A program made the translations under genes and the position numbers. From positions 21,528,184 to 21,592,183 of the forward strand of contig CAIIXF020000012.1 in NCBI GenBank assembly GCA_903813345.2: 64,000 nt of DNA, written 5' to 3'. The stretch comes from Owenia fusiformis. Taxonomy: Eukaryota > Annelida > Polychaeta > Sabellida > Oweniidae. Of this stretch, positions 1 to 9,894 are shown piece by piece (within the stretch, counting starts at the first letter, position 1; each line of letters begins with the position of its first letter). The notes beneath the pieces are model-generated. The model was not told the DNA's origin, did no database searches, and saw nothing but the letters and a program-made list of their open reading frames with translations.

Positions 1-596
1 AATCAAATTCCCATATAAGGTACATTTACATTTCTTTATGATAATTATCATGCAGAAGAAACAACCATTTCGGTTTCAATGTTTAAGTTCAAATCTCACC
101 TTTTATATCAATCTGCTATTACTAAAACAAATGCAACATAGTAATGTAGCGGGTGATTTAATGTCTTCTGCCTATAAAATAATTACTTGGTGGATTTGTT
201 GATTGAAGGAAACGATTTATAACGAATGCCTCTGGTCAGTTATCTTAATGATCTATTGACCTAAAACCAACAATTTAAATCACACTGGTAAATTATTTCA
301 TATTGGTTGAGGCTGTTCGACGCAGGTATCGTCATATTCTCAGTTTTGTGTGAGCTCGATATCTCTTCAGGACAAATCACATGTGAGAAAAATGGATGTA
401 CATTCTCTCTACCTTGGAATTTATGTCACCTCACATTCTGGTAGTTTTCATAGCCGGCAATGATTGGGCCCTTTGATTGTTATTCGAGATACTACATTCA
501 GTGAACCAAGGTAGGAAAGTGCCACCCGAGGCCCCAGCTTCGTTGCATCGTAACTTCATATATCGATATCTCTTGATTATTAATTTAAACCGTTTA
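1..596. other. Gene-free AT-rich sequence
   Basis: I see no reading frame with domain character, no splice-bounded exon and no clear repeat in this stretch. Confidence 0.45.
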
Positions 597-880
597 TAAT
601 CTCAACTCTTCAGTCAGATTTGAACTTTTCAGAACGTGTAGATGATTTGAAATTGGTCAATTTAAAGCAAGTTGAAATTAGACCTTTTTGACCTTAAGGA
701 GGTCATCGAAAGACAAATCTTAAATCTAAAGTCAGATTTGAACTTCTAAAAACTTGTAGATAATTTTGAAAAGAAAGTTGGTCAATTTGAAATAAGTTGG
801 AAAATACCTTTTGACCTTTTTTTTAGCTCACATGGTGAGCCATTGCAATCACTCACTTGTCCGTCCGTCCGAAGCTTTAA
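597..880. repeat. Dispersed repeat family R1, copy 1
   Basis: The stretch is built from imperfect units resembling 'gtcagatttgaactt...gtagat...ttggtcaattt...ttttgacctt'. The same units recur in reverse orientation near 26340-26580. It ends in a run of 'gtccgtccgtcc' type. It is an old interspersed element of unknown class; no coding content is seen. Confidence 0.55.
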
Positions 881-1230
881 AGGGAACATTTTCTACAATT
901 TAAAATAAATTCAATTTTATTTCCTTAAATCTCAACAAATTTATGCAAATTCACAAATACTTATCTAAAATCTAAAAAAACGTTAATAAAACAGGATGTA
1001 ACTTTTGTAATTTCAAAATATATATGAAAAATAATAACTCCTTTTAAGAAATCAAATGATATTTAAAAAATTATAAAATCCATAGAATCTTTCGGAAATT
1101 GATAAAACTTACAATAATTTAAAGAACTCTATTTATTTATAAAAAGTCTAACTTGTTTTGGGATCAACATGATAAATGAAAATCAAAATATAAAAAAAAA
1201 GTTTGAAAAAAGTATTTTGCAAACATGATC

Positions 1231-1303
1231 TTGAAAATTGATAAGGTATGAGGTTCCATATCCATCCGCCTATATATAGTCCATTTAAAAACTTGTAGTT
1301 TTG
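1231..1303. repeat. Short repeat R2, copy 1
   Basis: The segment 'ggtatgaggttccatatcc' and its continuation through 'tagtccatttaaaaacttg' recurs near 2475-2542. There it carries about 15 extra bases in the middle. The short reading frames over both copies are by-products of the repeat. Confidence 0.6.
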
Positions 1304-2472
1304 TTCTAAATAACACCATAGTTGGCTTTTAGGGTACCTAGTATGCCACAATTTGGTATCAAAATAAAGAGGAGGAAATCAACTTTCATTTGAATAACGA
1401 AAATAGCGATGTGTAGGTCAAAATAGTTCCGTCGTGATCATGTTTACTACGCGTTTGCCTGTCATCTCAGAATTGAGGAAATGGTAGTTACAATAGAAAT
1501 GGACGCTGATATCTCAAAAATAACACTCCCTATAATTTGATGTAGATCAATTGAATCCCTATATGAACAGGTACATTTTGATATATAACACTATGGGGGT
1601 AAGCGTTTTATAGTTGATCACGAACGCCGTGCAAAGTATTGCTCTGAATTTTCGAATTTGGTGTTGGATTACGATACTCATACCTTAATATGAGGCCTAA
1701 AATTGTCTGCTAGTTGGCCAGAGACCAATATTCCAGCAGAATTCGAGAACAGAATCGATATTTTCGTTCTGCGTAAGGCAAACAATGATTTAAATCACTT
1801 TCAACCCTTCTGTGTGTATAAGAATGGTCATAAGAGGCCCGTTGAGGGTCATAAATGAAAGAGAGCCCTCTGAAATTCCGTCGAAATTGCAGCTTATTTC
1901 TTCATATTTTGCTAAAGTTACATGATTTTGAGGGCCCATATCTCACTGAAATTGCTACAATGTAGCGATTTTTCATTTTTATAGGCTAGATACACGTGTC
2001 AGGTCAACAGAAACAGTAAGCATGTGTGATTTTAAATTGCTACATTGTACCAATATTTATTTCAAAATACAGCTGTTGGGGAAACTGCTATTTACTTAGA
2101 TTTGGGCGAAAATGGCCAAATTTCAGTCAAAATCGTCGGGACATAGGGCCTTTGTCGTAGATTTAGTCAATGATGCAACTCTTAGTAGAAGGCGTGCCAT
2201 GTAGGGAATGAAAGCTGTTTGTCAGACGTATCATTTTCTTCAATAAACTCAGAGATAGTCAGGTTAGATTTGTGACGTCACAGTGGCAAAGTTAGACTTG
2301 CATATTTAGACGTATTTGGGGTAGGGCAGATTAACCCTTTCTAGCCTAAATGGATAAAAAACTTTTACATATTCAGCTAGTTCCGACGTTTTTATGCATC
2401 TTTGAACTAAAAATGATATTTTCTGCCAAAAAAAGTTGCAAAGACAAAAATCAGTGTGATTTCATAAAACAT
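1304..2472. other. Gene-free interval
   Basis: AT-rich sequence with no convincing coding signal; only the flanking R2 repeat copies stand out. Confidence 0.4.
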
Positions 2473-2546
2473 TAAGGTATGAGGTTCCATATCCATCCGC
2501 CAAAAGGTATGACCCCTATATAGTCCATTTAAAAACTTGTGGTTAC
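2473..2546. repeat. Short repeat R2, copy 2
   Basis: Second copy of the repeat at 1231-1303, carrying the insertion 'aaaaggtatgacccc' relative to copy 1. Confidence 0.6.
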
Positions 2547-2571
2547 TAACTTCACACAACTGCTTCGCTAG

Positions 2572-2616
2572 GGAGTTTAAACTTGCAATGTTTTTCACAA
2601 CCTAAATGTGAACGGA
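2572..2616. repeat. Diverged relic of a TIR element end
   Basis: The stretch reading 'gcaatgtttttcacaacc' followed by 'gtgaacg' resembles the end region of the TIR element at 11774-12286. It is only a short, eroded match. Confidence 0.35.
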
Positions 2617-2685
2617 AAATATTTAAGCGGTGCACTTGTATAGGCGATTGCTCATACGTATTGGTCGGTGTTTCTGTTTTATATA

Positions 2686-3883
2686 TGTCAAGTTGTCAGG
2701 TTCAATAAAACTAATAAATGAACTTAAGTGTCTGATTTGATTAAACAGATTATTATATTGTATTTATAATTACAAATAGTTAATTACAAAAATAGACAAA
2801 GTATACTAATACTACACAAAACTGGACGGCTGATGCTGCAAAACGTGCACACTGGATACGTGGAAGGTTACTGGGCTTATGATGTACGTAGACGGACGTT
2901 ATGGTAGATGATACAATACACGTGAACTATCGAGAGTCTAATATCACGTTCACCACGTGAAGATACTGGCTGGACGTGTTGGTAGACTTCTTACTCGAGT
3001 CGGTTTATACTCACATCGACGTTACTGGATAAGAGTCTATGGATGTGATAATAGTCACTTGGTTTTATGCTGTACGTAGACAGACGTTATAGTAGATAAT
3101 GCATTGCACGTGAATTAGCGAGAGTCTAATATCACCACCACGTGAGGATACAGGCTGGACGTGTTGTAGACATCTTACACTAGTCCAATATTACACTGAT
3201 ACAACTCAGACACAGTTTATAGACGCACGAGACGATACAAGGAGACAGTCTGTGCACATACGCAGATACATTTCTCGTTGACAGCTACATACTACACCAA
3301 AACTATAAAAAATGGATAATAAACCTATCTAAGACACACGTTTCTAGAATATATGAAATATAATATTTTCAACTAGTTCCCTAAACTGGTACAGATAACC
3401 AATGGATGCTAAGAATAATATGCCATATAAGTGAACACCGAATACAAGAAAATTATAATTATCTTGAACAATATAACTTATCCTTGTACAATGTAACTTA
3501 TCCTTGTACAGTATAACCTATACAATAAATAAACACAAAGGAAATATTGAAATGAATATATACTAAATAAATACCTCAGTATGTTTCACTAATGTTGACC
3601 ACATATTGTACAAAGTCACGCCACGTGTTATGACAAGGTAGATGACATCGACACTACACGTACATGTTGACACTAGACTTCACAGGAAAACGCACAACAG
3701 ATAAACGTGGTTCACAAATGCAAGGGTATTTATATGAGTGGACAGTGAGTGAAATAGTGAATGAAATACTAAGGAAATGGAATGATGCCAATTGATTTCT
3801 ATACTTATGAATACTACCTGTAGAGCTAAGAGTATATTGAATGATAAACTCGCGTTTGACTGAAACGCTAACCATACTTGACA
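2686..3883 (-). repeat. 3' LTR of the Gypsy element (complete, 1198 bp)
   Basis: Bounded by the inverted termini TGTCAAG and CTTGACA. Positions 3104-3883 are repeated at 8808-9587, with no difference I could find. A diverged internal duplication is visible: about 2875-3005 resembles 3061-3190 (shared 'gtacgtaga', 'gagagtctaatatcac', 'ggctggacgtgttg'). Confidence 0.9.
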
Positions 3884-3896
3884 ATACTCCCCACGA
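3884..3896 (-). other. Polypurine tract of the Gypsy element
   Basis: Read on the minus strand the bases just before the 3' LTR are 'gtggggagtat'. This is a purine-rich block in the position expected for plus-strand priming. Confidence 0.65.
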
Positions 3897-4522
3897 TAAG
3901 ATTTCACTTAAAAATCCAATTTTTAAAATTATGAAATCTCACTAGCGTGAAGGAATACGTGTTTAAGTATATATGAAAGTTTACAACACATAATGAAGTA
4001 ATGTAACTGAGTATACAATGCTTAAGTATACACCTAACGTTTTTCAAACTAATGTACATGGAAACTAACATGTTGATTAATAAATGTGACACTGAGTAGA
4101 CATAAAATAACATTAAATATGATCAAATAATTTAAAGTTGAAATGTCAACTTTTTACATACATTACGTATTTATGCAACATCTTAATGCAACCTTTTACA
4201 AACTACTTTTTATTACTACATTTTGTAACTACGTTTTACTACTACGAGTTACTACTACGAGTTACTACGAGTTACTACAAATCTTAAAGTAATACTTGTA
4301 CTTCAAAACTTTACACTGAGTAATCATTTACAATATTCAGACACTTGTCTGTCTTACTTAACAAAGTGTTAAAGTAAGTTTTCACAAATCTTATCAATTG
4401 TATACATGTGATATACTTCACGACTAAGATGCATACAGGATCTACAAAATCAAGTACACTTAAAGTGAAGTTGATACGTCACACCAAACTGTAAGTCACA
4501 TGGCCGCTGCAATGATGCACAA
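3897..4522. other. Untranslated 3' interior of the Gypsy element
   Basis: Lies between the pol stop and the polypurine tract. It holds a small tandem run of 'ttactactacgag' around 4230-4280 and no env-like frame. Confidence 0.6.
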
Positions 4523-5236
4523 TCACACCGATCGACTGAGATAGTCTGCTCCCACACAGTCAATTCCCTTAATGATTTGTACTCTGAATCTGTATTGCTG
4601 AAGAAACAGAGCCCACCTCATTATTTTGGGGTTAGTGAATTTTGCCTGATGGATGAAATCCAAAGGACGGTGGTCAGTCTGGAGGCAGAACTCCACACCA
4701 TACAGGTAGGTTTCAAATTTTGAAATACCCCAGACAATGGCCAGACATTCTCTTTCAATTGTTGAGAAGTTTTTTTGAGATTTTGATAATTTTTTATTTC
4801 CAAAGGCAATCGGATTTAGAATAGAATCATGTTCTTGCAATAGAACTGCAGCTATGCCTACATCAGAGGCGTCCGTTCGTAACGTGAATGTTTTGCTAAA
4901 GTCTGGCAATCGTAATATTGGGGCTTCAACAAGAGACTGTTTTAAGGTTTGAAAGGATTTTTCATGATTTTCATTCCACATCTTTTCACAATTATCTGGA
5001 ACACCTTTCTTGGTTAAGTCAGTAAGTGGAGCGGCTATTGTTGCGTATTGTGGAATGAATTTCTGATAAAAACCGATTGTTCCGAGAAATGATCGTACTT
5101 GCTTTTTTGTTGTTGGTGTTTTTGAATTTACAACTTTTTCCACTTTTTCGTTTTGAGTGTACAATGCACCATGACCTACTTTGTGACCTAGAAAGTCAAC
5201 AACTGGATAACCGATTTTGCATTTTGACGGTTTCAT
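4523..5236 (-). pseudogene. Gypsy pol, RT thumb and RNase H segment
   Basis: Third coding piece of the retrotransposon, 237 residues to a TAA/TAG-type stop at 4523. Its first residues continue the RT domain (SKCKIG...DFLGHKV), followed by the connection region with RSFLG and GFYQKFI. The RNase H motifs follow: TDAS, then IERECLAIVWG, then QTDHRPLDF; these supply the acidic residues expected in the active site. RNase H removes the RNA template strand during reverse transcription. The piece is out of frame with the upstream RT piece because of a one-base length difference in the T run at 5251-5255. The apparent methionine at 5236 is therefore not a real start. RNase H is the last pol domain here; no integrase follows it. 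Confidence 0.9.
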
Positions 5237-6192
5237 GGTAAGATTGGCCTTTTTACACGTACAAACAGATTTCTGAGAATAGTGAGGTGTTCCTCCCAGG
5301 AATGTGTATATGCTATGACGTCATCGATGAAGTTTTGAACGTTAGGCAATTTGTTGAGCAAAATACGCATCATTTTGTTGTATGTACTTCCCGCATTGAC
5401 CATGCCGAACGGCATTTTCACAAACCGCATTAACCCGAGTGGCGTTTGAAATGCTGTGATGTCACGATGTTCTTCTTTAACAAAGATTTGCCAGTAACCC
5501 TTACAACAATCAAAGGTTGACAAAAACTTGGCTTTGCTGATTTTTGAGAAGATTTGCTCAGTGTTTGCCATTGGTTCTGCGTCAAACACTGTAATTTTGT
5601 TGATTTTCCTAAAATCAATTACCGGACGATTCGACTTTTGATCTTTCTTTTTGATAAGAAACATTGGTGAACAGTAAGGAGACGAACACGGTTCGATAAT
5701 TCCGAGATTTAACATTTCCTTAACTTCAGATTCGATGATATCTAATGCGCCGTGTGGAATAGGGAACGGTTTACTTCTTACTGGTTCATCACTGGTTAAA
5801 ATGATTTCATGTTCTATAAGATCAGTTTCTCCTGGTATTGAAGAGAAAATGGCGTGGAACTCTTGTACTAAACTCTTTGCTTGAGATATTTGAATATCTG
5901 ATAGATCCGGATTGATATCAATATCTTCAAATGTTTCAGTTTTACTGTTTAAAACTGGAATGTATACTTCGTCAACTTTGTCTTCTTCGAGAATTGACAC
6001 CAGATTTAATTCCATTGGACGTTCTACGTATTTCTTGAGCATGTTTATGTGAAATATTTTGACGCGGTTAGGTAACTGGATTTTGTAATCGTTGATTCCT
6101 ACTTTTTGCAAAACCTCGAAAGGTCCTTTCCAATGCATCAATAGTTTATTGTTGTCTGTTGGTAAAAGCAACAAAACTTTATCGCCCGGTTT
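5233..6192 (-). pseudogene. Gypsy pol, integrase C-terminus plus reverse transcriptase
   Basis: Continues the upstream reading frame after the in-frame stop at 6193-6195. The first ~50 residues hold the integrase GPF/Y module (HWKGPFEVL...). After an acidic linker comes reverse transcriptase: the substrate-binding start (EHEI...PVRSKPFPIP), FLIKKKDQK, RPVIDFRKIN, the first catalytic Asp in TFDCCKGYWQI, FQTPLGL, MPFGM, and the catalytic FIDD box at about 5320-5331. The family normally has YVDD or YIDD, so FIDD is a mild variant. The frame ends early at 5233 through the frameshift. Integrase directly followed by RT in one frame is the direct evidence for the unusual domain order. Confidence 0.92.
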
Positions 6193-8808
6193 TTATGATC
6201 TGGCTTTTGTTTTCTTATCAAAGTGAGATTTGTAGATTTGTGAATTTTTCTCTAATTCCGCGTGGGCTAAACTACACGTTTCTTCTAATCGATTGCGGAT
6301 ATCTAGCACGTATTCGTAAGTTGTTTTGATTTCTGGATTTGAAATTTCTTTGGTTAACAACTCTTTCAAAATGGTGAGTGGGCCACGTACTGAACGCCCG
6401 TACAAGAGTTCGAACGGAGAGAAGTGAAGACTAGCTTGCGGTACTTCGCGGTACGCGAATAACAAGGGTTCGAGATAACGATCCCAGTCTGAAGGACGTT
6501 CTGAGCACATTTTTTTGATCATAGACTTCAATGTTCCGTTAAACTTTTCTACAAGGCCATTTGACATAGCATGGTATGGTGTAGTAGTGATTTGATCTAA
6601 GGATATAAGTCTACATATTTCGCTCATCATATCTGAGGTAAATTGAGATCCTTGATCGTTCAACATTTGAACAGGAAATCCGATTCTTGAAAACATTGAA
6701 AGCAACGCTTCGGCTACGGTTTCTGTGTCAATGTTAGGTAGAGCTTTTGCTTCTGGATATCGGGTGGCAAAATCTACCAGTGTTAATACATACCGGCTAC
6801 CTTTGTCTGTCTTAGGAGCCATGGGGCCGATAAGGTCTACTCCGATTTTTTCAAAAGGCGTTCCAATTATTGGCATTTTTTGCAAGGGAACTTTGGCGAT
6901 TTTTCCTTTTGGAATGGTTCGTTGGCATATGTCGCATGATTGACAATATCGTGTAACATCGCCAGATATGCCTGGCCAATAGAAATGATTCATTATTCTA
7001 TCGAGGGTTTTCTTTGAACCTAAATGACCTGACATGATATTGTCATGTGCCATGTTCAAAATGACGTTTCTAATGATAGATGGAGCCACGATTTGTTTAA
7101 TTATGCTACCATTATTGATGTATGGCGATTTGTAATATCTTACAATTATTCCGTTTTCTTTACGGTAATAGTATTCGTTGTTTTTGCCAGATCTTTTGAC
7201 ATCATTTTTCTTGACAAGATCGCGAATTTTTCTTAATGACGGGTCTTGATTTTGTTCTAGTTGTAAATCAATGGATTTGATCACGTCATTGAACGGTTTT
7301 ACAATCAGTGGTTTTGTGTTCGGTTTGGATTTGAGCTTTTGCTTTTGTAAACGTGTTTGGACAACGTTTATTTCAAGATCGGAGTCATTTTGATCGATGT
7401 TTGATTGAGGACATTCATTGTGTTTATGAAATGTCATTTGATTAGATTTCTCGTTTTTGACATGTTCAGTATTTGCAAACAATTTTGAGCCATGTTCGGT
7501 ATTAAGGGCAATCTTTGAGTCGCGTTCGGTGTTTATATCAATTTTCAAGTCACGTTTGGTGTTCGGAGCAAAATTTGAGTCATGTTCGGTAATTCTTGAG
7601 TCACCTTCGGTGTTTGGAGCAATTTTTGAGTCACATTTGGTGTTCAGAGCAAACTTTGAGTCATGTTCGGTGTTCAGAGCAATTTTTGAATCGCGTTCAG
7701 TTTTTGGAGCAATTTTTGAGTCACATTTGTTTAATTGAACATTGTTGTTTTTCTCATTGTCATTCACGGTAGATTCTGTGAAATTTTTGCTTACTTTTGG
7801 CATAAGTGCTCCTGGTAGGTTACCAAGAACTATGTCACAGATTGGTTGTTTTAAGCACAGTGCTTTAACTTTACCGGTGAAGTACGGTGTTTTGACGAAG
7901 ATTTCGGCTTCTGGAGCATTGCCTATTCTTCTATCTACAGTTAGGAATTGTCTATTTTTACCGGTAAACTGATGGTCTAAAACCAGTGCGTGTTTGATTA
8001 TAACGCCGCTACAACCTGTATCGCGTAATACAGTAACATGTTTGTTATTCACGATACCTTGGCAAGTTGGTAGATTGCGTAAGGAAACATTAGACTGATC
8101 ACTTTCGGTATTACACGCGTTACTAACTATTGGGACGTCAGACCAATAGCGTAATTTGACATCTTCGTTTGGTAACAATGTGCAAATAGCTGAAGACATG
8201 GGTCCGAGACCATCATAATCGCTTTCATCGGACGAATTTTCACTCTGCGCACATTCATCTTCTAAGATTTCAATTGCTGCGGATTGTACAGGTTTAGCAT
8301 TTGATTTTTGTTTGGATTGGTATTTAGATTGTTTTGATTTGCAATCGATTGCAATATGGCCCTTTCGGTCACAGATAAAACAAGTTCTATCAGTCACAGG
8401 TATGAATGATTTATTTCCTGTTGAATTAGACTCTTGGGTAGTGGCAGATTTTTCATTTGAATAGGATTTTACAAAATCTTTACTACGCGAGTTCTTGTAT
8501 TGCTTTTTCAAGGATTCTTTCCCATGAGCGTTTGTGTACTTCTCAGCGAGATTAACCACATTCTCTAGATTGGTTATTTCATGTTCACGAATAAACATTG
8601 CTACATTTTTGTCAACAGTATGTAAGAATTGTTCTCTTATTATGAGGTCAGCTAGATCATTGTATTCTTTGTTTGCGTTTGACATGGAAACCCAACGATC
8701 AAAATACAGAGATATACGATTAGCATACTGTGTTGCAGTTTCGTCACTTTCAAGAGAGCTACGGAAGAATTTTTTTCTGAATCCGTCTTCATTGAGTTGA
8801 TAATGTTT
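6193..8808 (-). pseudogene. Gypsy gag C-terminal half, protease and integrase
   Basis: Open from the LTR junction at 8808 to the TAA at 6193-6195. The first 41 codons (8808-8686) precede the first methionine but read as capsid (LNEDGF...SLYFDRW), so Gag enters from the deleted side. A CX2CX4HX4C zinc knuckle lies at 8341-8382 and the protease DTG triad at 8014-8022. A degenerate repeat linker follows at 7459-7728. Integrase then shows the H-H-C-C zinc module (GHLGSKKT...CQSCDIC), Asp in GVDLIGP, Asp in NDQGSQF and Glu in GLVEKFNG, with 35 residues between the last two (DD35E). The terminal stop splits the integrase C-terminal module and is in phase with the next segment. Gag and integrase share one frame with no frameshift signal between them. 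Confidence 0.92.
7459..7728 (-). repeat. Coding tandem repeat between protease and integrase
   Basis: About eight degenerate copies of a 10-residue unit of the form D-S-K-[IF]-A-x-N-T-[EK]-x, in frame within the Gag-Pol reading frame. Some copies are shortened. At the DNA level it appears as repeated 'tttgagtca' and 'ttcggtgtt' blocks. Confidence 0.8.
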
Positions 8809-9587
8809 TGCACGTGAATTAGCGAGAGTCTAATATCACCACCACGTGAGGATACAGGCTGGACGTGTTGTAGACATCTTACACTAGTCCAATATTACAC
8901 TGATACAACTCAGACACAGTTTATAGACGCACGAGACGATACAAGGAGACAGTCTGTGCACATACGCAGATACATTTCTCGTTGACAGCTACATACTACA
9001 CCAAAACTATAAAAAATGGATAATAAACCTATCTAAGACACACGTTTCTAGAATATATGAAATATAATATTTTCAACTAGTTCCCTAAACTGGTACAGAT
9101 AACCAATGGATGCTAAGAATAATATGCCATATAAGTGAACACCGAATACAAGAAAATTATAATTATCTTGAACAATATAACTTATCCTTGTACAATGTAA
9201 CTTATCCTTGTACAGTATAACCTATACAATAAATAAACACAAAGGAAATATTGAAATGAATATATACTAAATAAATACCTCAGTATGTTTCACTAATGTT
9301 GACCACATATTGTACAAAGTCACGCCACGTGTTATGACAAGGTAGATGACATCGACACTACACGTACATGTTGACACTAGACTTCACAGGAAAACGCACA
9401 ACAGATAAACGTGGTTCACAAATGCAAGGGTATTTATATGAGTGGACAGTGAGTGAAATAGTGAATGAAATACTAAGGAAATGGAATGATGCCAATTGAT
9501 TTCTATACTTATGAATACTACCTGTAGAGCTAAGAGTATATTGAATGATAAACTCGCGTTTGACTGAAACGCTAACCATACTTGACA
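8808..9587 (-). repeat. 5' LTR of the Gypsy element (truncated, 780 bp)
   Basis: Matches 3104-3883 of the other LTR. It breaks off at 8808, where Gag coding sequence begins at once. The 418 bp equivalent to 2686-3103, the primer-binding site and the gag start are absent. Both breakpoints share the word GATAATG (3095-3101 and 8799-8805). Confidence 0.88.
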
Positions 9588-9661
9588 ATATATAACGTTC
9601 ACGCCAGATTTCACTATCAAATGTACAGAACAGAACTGAGCACAGTCGATTGAACGAAATG

Positions 9662-9667
9662 TTTATT
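9662..9667 (-). terminator. Polyadenylation signal of gene A
   Basis: AATAAA on the minus strand, about 130 nt past the gene A stop codon. The Gypsy element begins only ~70 bp further on. Confidence 0.55.
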
Positions 9668-9798
9668 TTAAGATATTCTTCGATATTTAAGCATTATATA
9701 ATTTCAAAAATAAAATACATCTTCTTGCAGAAATTAGTGATTTCCCGATGATGATTCACCATATTGATGAAAAACAACAAGCTCTCTGCCCAGCCAAA

Positions 9799-9894
9799 CT
9801 ATACATCAGCTATTGTAGGTGGAGATGGTGGCGGTCCTCCAAATACCCAGTCAACCGCTCCTTGGCCTGTTGGTGGAAAGTAACACACAAGCAC
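9799..9894 (-). CDS. Gene A exon 10 (last, with stop)
   Basis: 96 nt, phase 0, acceptor 'ttgtag'. It encodes the last 31 residues, with CYFPPTGQGAVDWVFGG, and ends in TAG at 9799-9801. Its gene B counterpart is at 32206-32307. Confidence 0.9.
   Translation of the reverse strand: MLVCYFPPTGQGAVDWVFGGPPPSPPTIADV

Larger units (their letters stand above)
2686..9587 (-). mobile_element. Ty3/Gypsy LTR retrotransposon, Gmr1-like order (PR-IN-RT-RNaseH), disabled
   Basis: An LTR retrotransposon inserted on the minus strand. Outer termini are TGTCAAG at 2686 and CTTGACA ending at 9587. Flanking 5-bp target duplications ATATA lie at 2681-2685 and 9588-9592. Going down the minus strand I find the 5' LTR, the C-terminal half of Gag with a zinc knuckle, an aspartic protease, integrase (HHCC, DD35E, GPF motif), then reverse transcriptase and RNase H. 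Ordinary Ty3/Gypsy elements have integrase last; integrase before RT is the arrangement of the Gmr1-like group described in deuterostomes. It cannot be autonomous: the 5' LTR is shortened, the primer-binding site and gag start are missing, pol carries one in-frame stop and one frameshift. The two LTR copies look identical over their shared 780 bp, so insertion and deletion seem recent. Confidence 0.95.

Noticed and set aside
3654-3907. Small frames in the LTR, repeated at 9358-9620
   Set aside because: Their repetition is explained by the LTR duplication and they have no protein character.
6725-8800. Plus-strand frames opposite gag-pol, including a Phe/Glu/Ser repeat peptide at 7457-7738
   Set aside because: They are antisense shadows of the retrotransposon; the repeat peptide mirrors the coding satellite.
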